From a virus: a DNA stretch of 35,676 nucleotides. Under the pieces are notes generated by a model that was not told the DNA's origin, did not search any database, and saw only the letters and a list, made by a program, of their open reading frames with translations. The position numbers and the translations under genes are program-made. Positions within the stretch are counted from its first letter, which is position 1. Each line of letters starts with the position of its first letter. Below are positions 17,240 through 25,575 of the stretch, one piece after another. The DNA lies in the IMG/VR virus record IMGVR_UViG_3300036761_001636, positions 1-35,676 of that record. One strand, given 5' to 3'.

Positions 17240-17401
17240 ATGGAAATCAAAGTCAAACACTCCGGCACTAAAAACTGGGCATGGATCACAGCCCCCATCA
17301 GGTTGCTGATTCGTATTGCTATCATGGTCGGTCAGCCGATCAAGCCTGCTGCTGGCAATCAACCAGCTCATATCGATCTACCACTCAGGAGGAACAAATG
17401 A
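17240..17401 (+). CDS. Small hypothetical protein (53 aa)
   Basis: The ATG lies four bases after the tRNA and has no visible ribosome binding site. The stop overlaps the start of the GNAT gene (ATGA at 17398). The protein is basic, with a short hydrophobic stretch (IRLLIRIAIMVG, about residues 28-39). Without a binding site it could be only a leader region, so support is moderate. Confidence 0.4.
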   Translation: MEIKVKHSGTKNWAWITAPIRLLIRIAIMVGQPIKPAAGNQPAHIDLPLRRNK

Positions 17402-18054
17402 ACTTGAATGTCAGATTTGGAACGCTCGAGGACCTGGACACAATTCAGGAGCTCTTCAACCACCCAGACATCATCGCTGGTCTCGGTGGCTTCACAATGA
17501 GAGATCAGATTCGGGACTGCATCAAAGTTCGCCCATCTCTCTGGGTAGCAGAGTTCGGCAGCAAGATCGTCGGGGCTCATATGTTCGGAGGTCGTCCACA
17601 GAGTCATATGGTCAAGCTCGGTCATGTGGGCGTTCTTCCCGAATTCCGTCGAAGGCGTGTAGAGACAACGCTATACTTCACAGCTGTTGCACAAGCTGTC
17701 TTCGAAGGTCGCCGACTGATCGAAGACACTATAGTCGGAGACAACGAAGCCCAGAAGATAGCTTTGCCCTCGATGGGATTTCGTCTTGCTGGCGAGCTTG
17801 TTCATCGAACTGCTTCGGAGAAGTCCATCTTCTTATATCAGCTCTCACTACTTTGGGATCTAGCTTGGGAGAATATTTACATGCGATGCCCTACTGGCTT
17901 CCACATTGAGCTGAAGACGAACCCCTATACTGCAGATCTCTGGGCGAAGAACATGGAGTTGTATCTGAAGAAGGAAAGCAAAGCCCTCGATCTTATCCCT
18001 ACACTTCGGGGGATGCTCGAAAGGAGCTCATATGCTACCGTCATCAGCGAGTGA
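17398..18054 (+). CDS. GNAT-family N-acetyltransferase (218 aa)
   Basis: The start at 17398 has AGGAGG seven bases upstream. Residues 1-150 have the GNAT order: FGTLEDLDTIQELF at the N-terminus, SLWVAEFGSKIVGAHMF, and VGVLPEFRRRRVETTL, the acetyl-CoA-binding motif A. The last 60 residues are an extra helical extension. The family transfers acyl groups to primary amines. It overlaps the QueF-like gene by 23 bases, so preQ1, whose side chain ends in a primary amine, is a conceivable substrate; that link is inference only. Confidence 0.75.
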   Translation: MNLNVRFGTLEDLDTIQELFNHPDIIAGLGGFTMRDQIRDCIKVRPSLWVAEFGSKIVGAHMFGGRPQSHMVKLGHVGVLPEFRRRRVETTLYFTAVAQAVFEGRRLIEDTIVGDNEAQKIALPSMGFRLAGELVHRTASEKSIFLYQLSLLWDLAWENIYMRCPTGFHIELKTNPYTADLWAKNMELYLKKESKALDLIPTLRGMLERSSYATVISE

Positions 18055-18490
18055 ACGATTTCATGCATTGGGTCAGAATGTTCGTGGTGCAACCAAGCAT
18101 CTCGAGACTTTCACGACACCCGACCATGTAGACGAGGTCGTCATGACGACTCATGAATTCACATCTCTCTGCCCTGTTACCGGGCAGCCAGACTTCGGGA
18201 CGGTCGAGATTTCGTATCGCCCAAACACCAAGTGTCTCGAGTCTAAGAGTCTGAAGCTATACTTGATGACATTTCGCGAGAAGGGAACCTTCTGTGAAGC
18301 CCTTGCGAGCGAGATTGCTCGTGATGTGCAGGAAGTTCTTGACGCGAAGTCTATTGGAGTCGTTATTACTCAGGCTCCTCGCGGTGGGGTAGGGATTCGA
18401 GCCTCGGCTTGGATCAAGGGATCTGTTCTACCCATCTCCCTCGCCGACTTCAAGATCGCTAGGGAGGAACCAGCTCTCAAGCCAGGCTGA
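18032..18490 (+). CDS. queF: QueF-like preQ0 reductase, variant (152 aa)
   Basis: SLCPVTGQPDFGTV (about residues 45-58) carries the nucleophilic Cys and the catalytic Asp of type I QueF, and ESKSLKLYL is the NADPH-binding QueF motif. The motif that normally reads FHE appears here as FCE: the His is replaced by Cys. QueF reduces the nitrile of preQ0 to the amine of preQ1. Length matches the short (type I) family. It has AAGGAG before its ATG. With the YhhQ-like transporter and DpdA-like enzyme downstream it suggests 7-deazaguanine DNA modification. The His-to-Cys change leaves the exact reaction open. Confidence 0.82.
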   Translation: MLPSSASERFHALGQNVRGATKHLETFTTPDHVDEVVMTTHEFTSLCPVTGQPDFGTVEISYRPNTKCLESKSLKLYLMTFREKGTFCEALASEIARDVQEVLDAKSIGVVITQAPRGGVGIRASAWIKGSVLPISLADFKIAREEPALKPG

Positions 18491-18543
18491 GCACCTATGG
18501 TCGTAGACAACCCATCCAAAACTACTTAAAGGAGATTACTCAA

Positions 18544-19182
18544 ATGTTGCACAAACGTTTTTCGATCTTGCTCGTCATCCTGGTCGTTCTTGGCTCGGTG
18601 GCCTTGGTGGTCTCAAACATCATCGCTGGTAAGCTTTGGGCGGCTCCCTTCGGGCTGATTCTGACTACAGCCGAGCTCCTGTTCCCGATTGTGTATATCA
18701 TCGGAGATGTCATCCCTGAAGTCTACGGTTTGCAAACAGCTCGTAGAGCTATTCTCATAGGGTTCGCTGCTAACCTGTTTGCTGTCATATTCTTCCTGAT
18801 ATGCTTGCAGCTACCCGCCCCAGGGTTCTGGACTAACCAGGAGGCCTTCAAGATAGTCTTGGGATTCACTCCTCGACTGCTAGTTGGGTCATTCATTGCC
18901 TACTTAATTGGATCGAATGTGAATGCTTGGACACTCGTCAAGATCAAGGAGCTGACAGGCCCTCGATTCCTGTGGGTTCGAACTATTGGAAGCACTATCG
19001 CTGGCGAGGGAGTAGATTCGTTCCTCTTCGCCATCATCGCGTTCACAGGAGTGATCCCCTTCTCGGCAGTGATTGCAATGTCTCTGTCGACCTGGGCATT
19101 CAAGACGTCGTATGAAGCTCTTGCGACCCCATTCACATATCTCGCAGTCAATTGGGTCAAAAAGATCGAAGCAAGTATCTAG
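18544..19182 (+). CDS. YhhQ/QrtT-type queuosine-precursor transporter (212 aa)
   Basis: About six hydrophobic segments span the protein. The conserved VSNIIAGKLW near residue 23, the FPIVYIIGDVIPEVYG strand, RLLVGSFIAYLIGSNVN and the basic C-terminus are typical of the VUT/DUF165 family (YhhQ). These inner-membrane proteins import preQ0, preQ1 or queuine. A phage copy next to QueF and DpdA would supply 7-deazaguanine base, since none of queC, queD, queE or folE is in the window. It has an AAAGGAG site and stands 53 bases after the QueF stop. Confidence 0.85.
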   Translation: MLHKRFSILLVILVVLGSVALVVSNIIAGKLWAAPFGLILTTAELLFPIVYIIGDVIPEVYGLQTARRAILIGFAANLFAVIFFLICLQLPAPGFWTNQEAFKIVLGFTPRLLVGSFIAYLIGSNVNAWTLVKIKELTGPRFLWVRTIGSTIAGEGVDSFLFAIIAFTGVIPFSAVIAMSLSTWAFKTSYEALATPFTYLAVNWVKKIEASI

Positions 19183-19191
19183 ATGCATCAC

Positions 19192-19213
19192 CTGTCCCAC
19201 GAAAGTGGGACAG
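19192..19213 (+). other. Hairpin upstream of second tRNA
   Basis: A 9-bp perfect stem closed by a GAAA tetraloop (19192-19200 with 19205-19213) lies three bases before the tRNA. It parallels the hairpin upstream of the tRNA at 17164 and may mark a processing or termination point. Confidence 0.6.
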
Positions 19214-19216
19214 CAT

Positions 19217-19289
19217 GGGCCCTTGCGTTCAACTGGGAGAACGGCCTGTCCTCCCGCAGGCGATCGAGGTTCGAGCCCTCGAGGGTCCA
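19217..19289 (+). tRNA. tRNA, probable Gly (anticodon CCC), unusual anticodon arm
   Basis: 73 nt with acceptor GGGCCCT/AGGGTCC (one G-T pair), D-stem GTTC/GAAC and a perfect T-arm CGAGG/CCTCG with loop TTCGAGC. The anticodon stem GCCTG/CAGGC closes an 8-base loop instead of seven. Placing U33 correctly gives CCC (Gly); CTC (Glu) is possible but lacks U33. It could be a degenerate or non-standard tRNA. Confidence 0.7.
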
Positions 19290-19317
19290 CTCTCTATCAA
19301 TTCTAGAAGGAGGTAAT

Positions 19318-19593
19318 ATGCCAAGCTTTATCGAAGTAGTTCAGGAAGAAATCTCAGAGTGTCAGAAGATCATTCAGATTCACACTGACGCTGGAGAGAA
19401 CGACATCGTTGCAATCGATCAAATGTTCCCTCACAAGACAGCAGATCTAGCCTTCATGATCTTCACGAAAGCTGCAAGAGTTGTCGGGTACGAGATGCAC
19501 GGTGAGATGGACAAGGTTCGCATGGAAGTTCAGGATATCATCAACTACTGCGGGTTCCTCCTGGCCTTCTTGCAGAAGAAGAAGTGGTCATGA
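19318..19593 (+). CDS. Small helical protein, weakly MazG/DUF1599-like (91 aa)
   Basis: The start at 19318 follows AGGAGG. The protein is all-alpha; HKTADLAFMIFTKAARVVG and GEMDKVRMEVQDIINYCGFLL recall the helical core of MazG/DUF1599-type nucleotide pyrophosphohydrolases, with acidic residues and a final 'D..NY' helix. The usual EExxE metal motif is not clear, so the match is weak. It overlaps the next gene at ATGA (19590). Confidence 0.6.
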   Translation: MPSFIEVVQEEISECQKIIQIHTDAGENDIVAIDQMFPHKTADLAFMIFTKAARVVGYEMHGEMDKVRMEVQDIINYCGFLLAFLQKKKWS

Positions 19594-20276
19594 CACTCGC
19601 CCTCTCCTACACGGTCGTTCGTGAGCTTGGACATCTGATTCAGCTCTCTCCAGAACATCTGGTCGTCAAAGTTCAAGTCGGGAAGGTCACAGAGACTCTA
19701 GTCTCAAACAAGAGCGTCAAGATAGGTCCGTCAATCTTTCGCAAGTTCATCTGCACTACAGGGTGTCGGGCTTGTTGTAGATCCTTCGGGCCATTGACTC
19801 TCGATTATGTCCCGGGCGAGATGGAATGGAAGCGACTCCCTCTCGAGGCTAAGATCCAGTTCGAAGAGAGATCTCTCTGGGTCGACGGAGACGAAAAGAC
19901 CTTCTACTCAGCTATCAAGCCACACAGTTCGTGCCCTCTTGAGTCACCAACTGGGTGTGATGTCTGGCCGAATCATCCTCTTGCTTGTCATGCTTCGGCT
20001 CGTATCCAGATTTCGAAGTACCTCGATACGACGATGGTGCTTAAGAAGAAGGGCTTCTCGCGAACCTGGCGCTGGAAGGAACCTGCTCAGTGCGTCTATA
20101 CTGAACCCCATGAGTGGGATCCTGCAGAGCTGCAGAGAGATCTTCACATTCTCGATCGATATGACTACTGGGCAACCTACTTCGGAATCCCGACTTACAT
20201 TCCCGAGATTAAGAAGAATTTGATTGATTCATATCTAGCTAAGAACGTTATCCCATTCCGAAAGGACCTCGCATGA
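19590..20276 (+). CDS. YkgJ-like cysteine-cluster (UPF0153-type) protein (228 aa)
   Basis: The start is set at the ATGA overlap, two codons after a GTG alternative. FICTTGCRACCRSFGPLTL (about residues 53-71) and SCPLESPTGCDVWPNHPLACHA (split CPLESPTGC and HPLACHA) give the Cys-rich pattern of the YkgJ family, thought to chelate zinc or an Fe-S centre. The C-terminal helical part is family-atypical. It is placed directly before the DpdA-like gene, and its stop overlaps that start, so a role in base modification or redox is a reasonable inference. Its function is not established. Confidence 0.7.
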   Translation: MTLALSYTVVRELGHLIQLSPEHLVVKVQVGKVTETLVSNKSVKIGPSIFRKFICTTGCRACCRSFGPLTLDYVPGEMEWKRLPLEAKIQFEERSLWVDGDEKTFYSAIKPHSSCPLESPTGCDVWPNHPLACHASARIQISKYLDTTMVLKKKGFSRTWRWKEPAQCVYTEPHEWDPAELQRDLHILDRYDYWATYFGIPTYIPEIKKNLIDSYLAKNVIPFRKDLA

Positions 20277-21136
20277 TATCAACTATCATCCCCCCGATCC
20301 CGAATCTCGAATTAGCAGCGGGTCGAAAGTACCTTCTACTTCTGTCACACTTGCTGCACATGCCTGCATACAAGAGATTCTATGCAACCCAGTCGCTGGA
20401 AGGAGCATATCTCATTCTGGATAACTCAGCTCACGAACGACAGTTTGGAGAGGCTGCTTCCATCCTTCTATCGCAGGCCGAAGAGCTCGGAGTTTCTGAG
20501 ATCGTCTGCCCAGATCATCTGTTCGACAGTGACGATACAATTCGTCGTACCAAAGAAGCTCTTCAGTTCTTCGTAACAAACGAGAAGAGACTTCGTCAGA
20601 TGACGCCCATCCCCCGAATGATGCTTGTAGCTCAGGGGAACTCCCTTCTCGAATATTCTCTCTGCTTGCAGGGTCTAGTCAAGGAATTTCTTGCTGCACA
20701 GAAGAAGACAGCTTTCCCTCTAAACTTCCTTCCCACAATCGGTGTTTCGAAAGACTACGAACTGTGGGAAGGGGGGATGCATCGTCTCTTAGAGAAGACT
20801 ATCTTCCCGATAGTAGAAACTCTTCCCGATGTTCAGATTCATCTTCTCGGGTGGGGTCGTGATCTTTGGGCACTTCGCCAGATCGTCAACGACTTCGGAG
20901 ATCGAATTAGGTCGATCGACTCAGCCAAGCCAATGGTCTACGGTCAAGCACATATCCTACTCGATCCTGCGAAGCCCGTCCCTGCATATCCCAAACGATC
21001 CAAGTACTACTTCATCACTGAACTTTCTAAAGAACAGCTTGTAATCGTTCGAAAGAACATCGAAGTATTTGATGCAGTCGTCTCGGGAGGCACTGATGAT
21101 ATCAAACTACGAACCTTGTCTAACTTGTCCACTTAG
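20273..21136 (+). CDS. dpdA: DpdA-like DNA guanine transglycosylase (287 aa)
   Basis: This is a TIM-barrel relative of tRNA-guanine transglycosylase. AYLILDNSAHE (about residues 45-55) carries the Asp that recognises the base. ELGVSEIVCPDHLFDSDDT follows as in phage DpdA proteins. HLLGWGRDLWALRQIV and RSIDSAKPMVYG hold the second Asp, the expected nucleophile. The zinc cysteines of bacterial TGT are absent, as is usual for short phage forms. It would exchange guanine in DNA for a 7-deazaguanine, making DNA resistant to restriction enzymes. Upstream QueF- and YhhQ-like genes support this. The DpdA subfamily cannot be assigned by eye. Confidence 0.82.
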   Translation: MISTIIPPIPNLELAAGRKYLLLLSHLLHMPAYKRFYATQSLEGAYLILDNSAHERQFGEAASILLSQAEELGVSEIVCPDHLFDSDDTIRRTKEALQFFVTNEKRLRQMTPIPRMMLVAQGNSLLEYSLCLQGLVKEFLAAQKKTAFPLNFLPTIGVSKDYELWEGGMHRLLEKTIFPIVETLPDVQIHLLGWGRDLWALRQIVNDFGDRIRSIDSAKPMVYGQAHILLDPAKPVPAYPKRSKYYFITELSKEQLVIVRKNIEVFDAVVSGGTDDIKLRTLSNLST

Positions 21137-23552
21137 GGATTGTCCACCCGTTCTTGGAGTCGGTCCCAAGAACGCTCCTGCAGTCATCGGAGAGGCCCCA
21201 GGGGCTACCGAAGTCGTTCAGAAGAAACCCTTTGTTGGAGTCTCCGGGCAGCTTCTTCGAACGACTCTCGATGCTGTAGGAGTTGGGTCGGAGAACGTCT
21301 ACTACACAAACGTCTGTCTGTGCAGACCCCCTGACAATAAGACCCCATCGCAGACAGCTCAAAACGCTTGTGCGGATCGTCTGATGAGAGAACTCTACGA
21401 AGTCTCCCCAACCAAGATTCTGACGGTTGGGGGGATTGCAACTTCAGCGTTGCTTTCTCCCGGGAAGACTACTGCTATCACAAAAGTTCGGGGGCAGGGG
21501 ATGATGTGGAAGCACACAGTTAAGCCCCATATCGGCGAAACAGACATCGAAGACGAAGATGAGACTTATCTTGTTCCCACATTTCACCCTGCTGCTGTAA
21601 CTCGAACTCCTGATCTGTTTAGGGATTTCTCAGCAGATATTCAGAAGTGGTTCATGAACTTCGCTCCGCTCCCTGCTCCGGAGACTACAAATCTGATTGC
21701 TGGCTCAATCGAGTCTGCAATCGAATACCTCGGCTATCTCAAGTCAGCGACAGTAGTATCCTGCGACCTGGAGACTTCTGGGTTCGACTTCTTGCAAGGG
21801 GAGATCTTCTCAGTCGGCTTTGGGGCGATTGATCAAGACAACCCCCTTCAAGGCATCAATGTCATCATCCCGTTCGAGTTCGCTGATACTTCAGATGTAA
21901 CACAAGCTATTCTCGATCTCGTTCACAACCCGAAGAACATCACGGTCTTTCACAACTGTAAGTTCGATCTGCAGTTCTTTCAATCTTGGCTTGATGAAGA
22001 CTTCGAGCCGGCGAATGTAGCAGACACAATGTTGATGCAGTATGCTCGAGATGAACGAGGATCGGGTGATGCTAATACTGGTCGTGGCTTTCAGGGACTG
22101 GGACTGAAGGATCAAGCCCGCATTCGATACGACATCCCTGACTATCATTTCAACTTCGATAAGTTCTTGGAGATCCCCTATGACGAACGTCCCTGGGAGA
22201 CTCTCTACACCTATCATGCGATGGACTGCTATTGTACAGTTCGGTTATACTTCGATCTCATCAGCGAACTGATGGAAGAGTCTCCGAAGCTGTTGAGTCT
22301 CGTCAACAACGTTCTCGTCCCTGGGGCTTGTGCCTTCGCTCAAATCGAACGAGAAGGGTTCCCCATCAGCATCAAGTACTTCGAGAAGCAGTCAAAGAAG
22401 CTCATCAAAGAGCTCGAAGGGTGTTCTGTGACCCTCAAAGCAATCGCCGAAGAGTATGGCGTCGAAGACCTAAATCCAGCCTCGCCTGTTCAAATCAAGA
22501 AGGTGATGGCTGGGATGAAGGTTATACTCGAGTCGACAGAACGAGACTTCGTAAACTCATTCCTCAAACGTCACCCGAAGCTTTCGAAGACAGTTAAACA
22601 GTTCCTGACGACATTGATGGACTATCGTCAGAAGTCAAAAGTACTTCAGACCTACATGACTGGTCTGTTGGAACGACAGGTCGATGGTCGGGTCCACCCA
22701 GACTTCCTGCTCACAGGAGCAGATACAGGTCGACTGTCTTGTCGTGATCCAAATCTTCAGAACATCCCAATTCTGATGGGTCGAATTGTTCGCGATGGCT
22801 TTGAAGCTCCTGAAGGGTATATGCTAGCCGAGGGAGACTATTCACAGCTTGAACTTCGCGTAGTAGCTTGGTACTCTCGCGACCTCAATATGACAGCAAT
22901 CTTCAGAACGGGTCGAGACATCCATCGAGAAGTAGCAGCGGCGATGTTCAAGAAGCCTGCTGCACAGATTACGCAGCTCGAACGATACATGGCGAAGTAT
23001 GTGGACTTCGGTATCATTTATGGGCGCGGTGCTAGGTCTCTTGCAGAAGGTTGGGAGATGGACTATGTGGTAGAACAGGGAGGCACACCGTGGACACTCA
23101 AAGAAGCCGAAGAGTTCTTGTCGGACTTTCTGAACGGTTTCCCGGGTCTTCGCGATTGGATCGATCGACAACATCGTCTTGTTCGTGCTCAACGGTATGT
23201 GGAGACACCAGTAGGACGTCGTCGGAGATTCCCTCTCATGATGAGGGACACTGCTTTCTTGATGGAGCGAAAGGGGGTCAATTCGCCAGTTCAGTCTCTG
23301 GCGTCAGACATCTGTCTGACAAATCTGATCTATCTTCATAGACACGTGTTGCCTCAGGAAGTCCGAATCATCTCGACAGTGCATGACTCAATCCTGTTTC
23401 TCATCCCCGAAGAGTCAGTCGAAGAGTGGATCCCGATAATCAAGTCTACAATGGAAGTCTGTAGAGCTCTCCCTGAAGGAATGACCTTCGATATCCCGTT
23501 GAAAGTTGACATCAAGCTCGGGAAACGTTGGGGTGATATGAGGGAGCTTTAA
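21096..23552 (+). CDS. Uracil-DNA glycosylase-like / DNA polymerase I fusion (818 aa)
   Basis: The start at 21096 has GGGAGG upstream; it overlaps the DpdA-like gene by 41 bases. Residues 1 to about 200 are family-4-type UDG: CLTCPLRDC, GEAPGATE followed by KPFVGVSGQLL, YYTNVCLCRPP (Fe-S cysteines) and a TFHPAAV motif. Residues 210-400 are a 3'-5' exonuclease (CDLETSG, FHNCKFDL, YHAMDCY). The rest is family A polymerase: DTGRLSC, motif A EGDYSQLELR, motif B AKYVDFGIIYG with Phe at the sugar-discriminating position, and motif C STVHDSILF, where Ser replaces the common Glu after Asp. It is the replicative polymerase. SPO1-type phages offer a precedent for a UDG-polymerase fusion. Confidence 0.92.
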   Translation: MISNYEPCLTCPLRDCPPVLGVGPKNAPAVIGEAPGATEVVQKKPFVGVSGQLLRTTLDAVGVGSENVYYTNVCLCRPPDNKTPSQTAQNACADRLMRELYEVSPTKILTVGGIATSALLSPGKTTAITKVRGQGMMWKHTVKPHIGETDIEDEDETYLVPTFHPAAVTRTPDLFRDFSADIQKWFMNFAPLPAPETTNLIAGSIESAIEYLGYLKSATVVSCDLETSGFDFLQGEIFSVGFGAIDQDNPLQGINVIIPFEFADTSDVTQAILDLVHNPKNITVFHNCKFDLQFFQSWLDEDFEPANVADTMLMQYARDERGSGDANTGRGFQGLGLKDQARIRYDIPDYHFNFDKFLEIPYDERPWETLYTYHAMDCYCTVRLYFDLISELMEESPKLLSLVNNVLVPGACAFAQIEREGFPISIKYFEKQSKKLIKELEGCSVTLKAIAEEYGVEDLNPASPVQIKKVMAGMKVILESTERDFVNSFLKRHPKLSKTVKQFLTTLMDYRQKSKVLQTYMTGLLERQVDGRVHPDFLLTGADTGRLSCRDPNLQNIPILMGRIVRDGFEAPEGYMLAEGDYSQLELRVVAWYSRDLNMTAIFRTGRDIHREVAAAMFKKPAAQITQLERYMAKYVDFGIIYGRGARSLAEGWEMDYVVEQGGTPWTLKEAEEFLSDFLNGFPGLRDWIDRQHRLVRAQRYVETPVGRRRRFPLMMRDTAFLMERKGVNSPVQSLASDICLTNLIYLHRHVLPQEVRIISTVHDSILFLIPEESVEEWIPIIKSTMEVCRALPEGMTFDIPLKVDIKLGKRWGDMREL

Positions 23553-25408
23553 TGGATAAACGATCCCTCGATTGGTGGCTGGAGCATCTCGAAGATGTTA
23601 CTCCAGCAGGTAATGGGTATTCCGCGAAGTGTCCTGCACATGCTGACATTAAGGCTTCGCTGTCGATAACCGAGTCTCCCAACGGGGGAGTTCTCGTTCA
23701 CTGCTTTGCAGGATGCTCTTACGGAGACATTGTGAAGATGCTTGATACTCCCTCGCCCATCTCAATCTCATCGACCCCTACTTCAATATCATCGTCGGCT
23801 TCAGCTTGGTGGGAAAGCTACACTGGAGTGAAAGTCAGTGAATGGGAATCTTGGGGTGTCGTATTCGACGAGACTACAATCAAGTTTACTTGGGATCGAT
23901 CTTCAGTCACGAAGCATCGTGCTGCTGGGGGTAAAGTCTACTCTTGGCACCCTCAGGGGGCAGCTACACCCCCTCTCTGGCCTGATCCTCCTTCGGCTGT
24001 CCCAACTCGAATCTATCTGACAGAAGGAGAGTCCGATTGTGGGGTTCTAAAGCATTTGGGTTTGACAGCATTTGGAGTTACGAAAGGTGCTCAGACCCCG
24101 AACCTAGATCGCAGTTTCGCTCAATTCAAAACGCTCGGGGTTCGCGAGGTCGTCATCTTGTTCGACTATGATGAAGCAGGTCAGAAGTCACAGGAGTCTG
24201 TTGCTGAGTTATGTTTAGGCGAAGGGATAGTTCCCATCTCATGTGAGCTATCGAAGATACTTGATCCATTCTGCGGGGAGAAAGATTTACGAGATGTCTG
24301 GTTACGAGTTCAAGACACTCGAGAGATGACGAAGTTAATCGATCACTTGATCGATCAGACGATGAGAAAACGATCTCGTCGTGTCTCGAGAGCTTCTCTA
24401 GACATGTTCCTCGAGACCCCAGTTCGCGAGGGTCGATGGCTAATAGATCATACAGTCCTTGCAGAGTCAGTGGGGATGATCGTCGGAGCCCCGAAGATGG
24501 GGAAGTCTTGGCTAGCACTCGATATGGGAATCTCGGTCGCCTCCGGCAAGCCGTTTCTCGGGAAGTTCGATGTTCCTGTAGCCGGACCGGTCGTCATCAT
24601 CACGAAGGAAGACCCTGATTACCTACTTCAAGATCGCTTCCAGAAGATCTTGATCTCGAAGGGTCTTGGTGGTAGAGTGAGTCTCCCTGATATCTTCTTC
24701 CCGAAGATACATCTCCCGTTGTACTTAGACTTGTCGAGGGAGTTCCTCTTTACAGCGAAGGATACGGCAGATCTTTTAGCCTGGCTGCGTGAAATCAAAG
24801 AACGTCATGGGAGTCTAGCACTAGTAGTCTTCGACCCTACTCTTCGAATGCTTGAAGATGTAGACGAGTTCAAAGCTTCTGAGGTCGGCAACAGTGTCTT
24901 TGCAACAGCACAGATTATTCAGACTGAGCTGAAGTCTTCAGTGATTCTCGTTCATCATCGATCAAAGGGAGCAGGTGATTCGAAGTCTTCGTATGGCTCG
25001 ATGGCGTTTCATGCCTTCTCCGAAGGGTCGTTGTATCTGAAGGGGGATCGCCCGAACCCAGAAGGGTGGGTCTCGGTCGAGTCTGAATTCAAGTCTGCAG
25101 CAGGAACTACTTGGTCGTATCGCTTCCTCGACCTCGCAGACAGATATGAAGTCGAAGTCTCAGATGCGGAAATGGTCAAGGGCTCACAAGCTGTTGACAG
25201 TTCCTTGAAGTTGTTACAATTGCTCGAGGCAGCTCCAGAAGGATTGACAGTAGAACAGCTGCTCGAAGGTCTACCTGAGTTCTCGGATTATATGATTCGA
25301 TCAACGCTGAAGGCTCTTGAAGCATCGAATCACGTTCATCGCGCGAAGTCTTCTGCCGAAGATGGTAAGAAGGGTGGTCCGCGGAAAGAAAGGTGGTTTA
25401 GAACATGA
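23552..25408 (+). CDS. Primase-helicase with Toprim and RepA-like ATPase (618 aa)
   Basis: Residues 24-60 form a CHC2-type zinc finger (CPAHAD, then VHCFAGCSYGDI). Around residues 155-230 a Toprim domain shows YLTEGESDCGVL and VVILFDYDEAGQ. From about 305 a RecA-like ATPase follows: Walker A GAPKMGKSW, VVIITKEDP, LVVFDPTLRM as Walker B, and SVILVHHRSKG. The last 70 residues resemble a winged helix (EGLTVEQLLEGL). It would prime and unwind DNA for the polymerase encoded just upstream; the two genes overlap at TAATG (23550-23554). Confidence 0.87.
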   Translation: MDKRSLDWWLEHLEDVTPAGNGYSAKCPAHADIKASLSITESPNGGVLVHCFAGCSYGDIVKMLDTPSPISISSTPTSISSSASAWWESYTGVKVSEWESWGVVFDETTIKFTWDRSSVTKHRAAGGKVYSWHPQGAATPPLWPDPPSAVPTRIYLTEGESDCGVLKHLGLTAFGVTKGAQTPNLDRSFAQFKTLGVREVVILFDYDEAGQKSQESVAELCLGEGIVPISCELSKILDPFCGEKDLRDVWLRVQDTREMTKLIDHLIDQTMRKRSRRVSRASLDMFLETPVREGRWLIDHTVLAESVGMIVGAPKMGKSWLALDMGISVASGKPFLGKFDVPVAGPVVIITKEDPDYLLQDRFQKILISKGLGGRVSLPDIFFPKIHLPLYLDLSREFLFTAKDTADLLAWLREIKERHGSLALVVFDPTLRMLEDVDEFKASEVGNSVFATAQIIQTELKSSVILVHHRSKGAGDSKSSYGSMAFHAFSEGSLYLKGDRPNPEGWVSVESEFKSAAGTTWSYRFLDLADRYEVEVSDAEMVKGSQAVDSSLKLLQLLEAAPEGLTVEQLLEGLPEFSDYMIRSTLKALEASNHVHRAKSSAEDGKKGGPRKERWFRT

Positions 25409-25575
25409 GAAAGTATTCTCTTACGAGTCAAGTCGCATCGCTGTTCAAACCTTGGATCGTCAAGCGCCCAAACGGAGGCTGTCAAGTTCTATTCCCGCTA
25501 GCAGAGCTCGATGATCTAGTTCTGAAGATCGTGAGACTCGTCATATCGTCAATGCACGCAGGGGGTGCCAAATGA
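25405..25575 (+). CDS. Small hypothetical protein (56 aa)
   Basis: A complete frame from 25405 that shares ATGA with the primase stop and again with the methylase start at 25572, so it fits the gap exactly. AGAAAGG lies upstream. The sequence has an N-terminal basic segment (VASLFKPWIVKRPNGG) and a C-terminal helix (LAELDDLVLKIVRLVI). It could be a small DNA- or protein-binding factor. No family is recognised. Confidence 0.7.
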   Translation: MRKYSLTSQVASLFKPWIVKRPNGGCQVLFPLAELDDLVLKIVRLVISSMHAGGAK

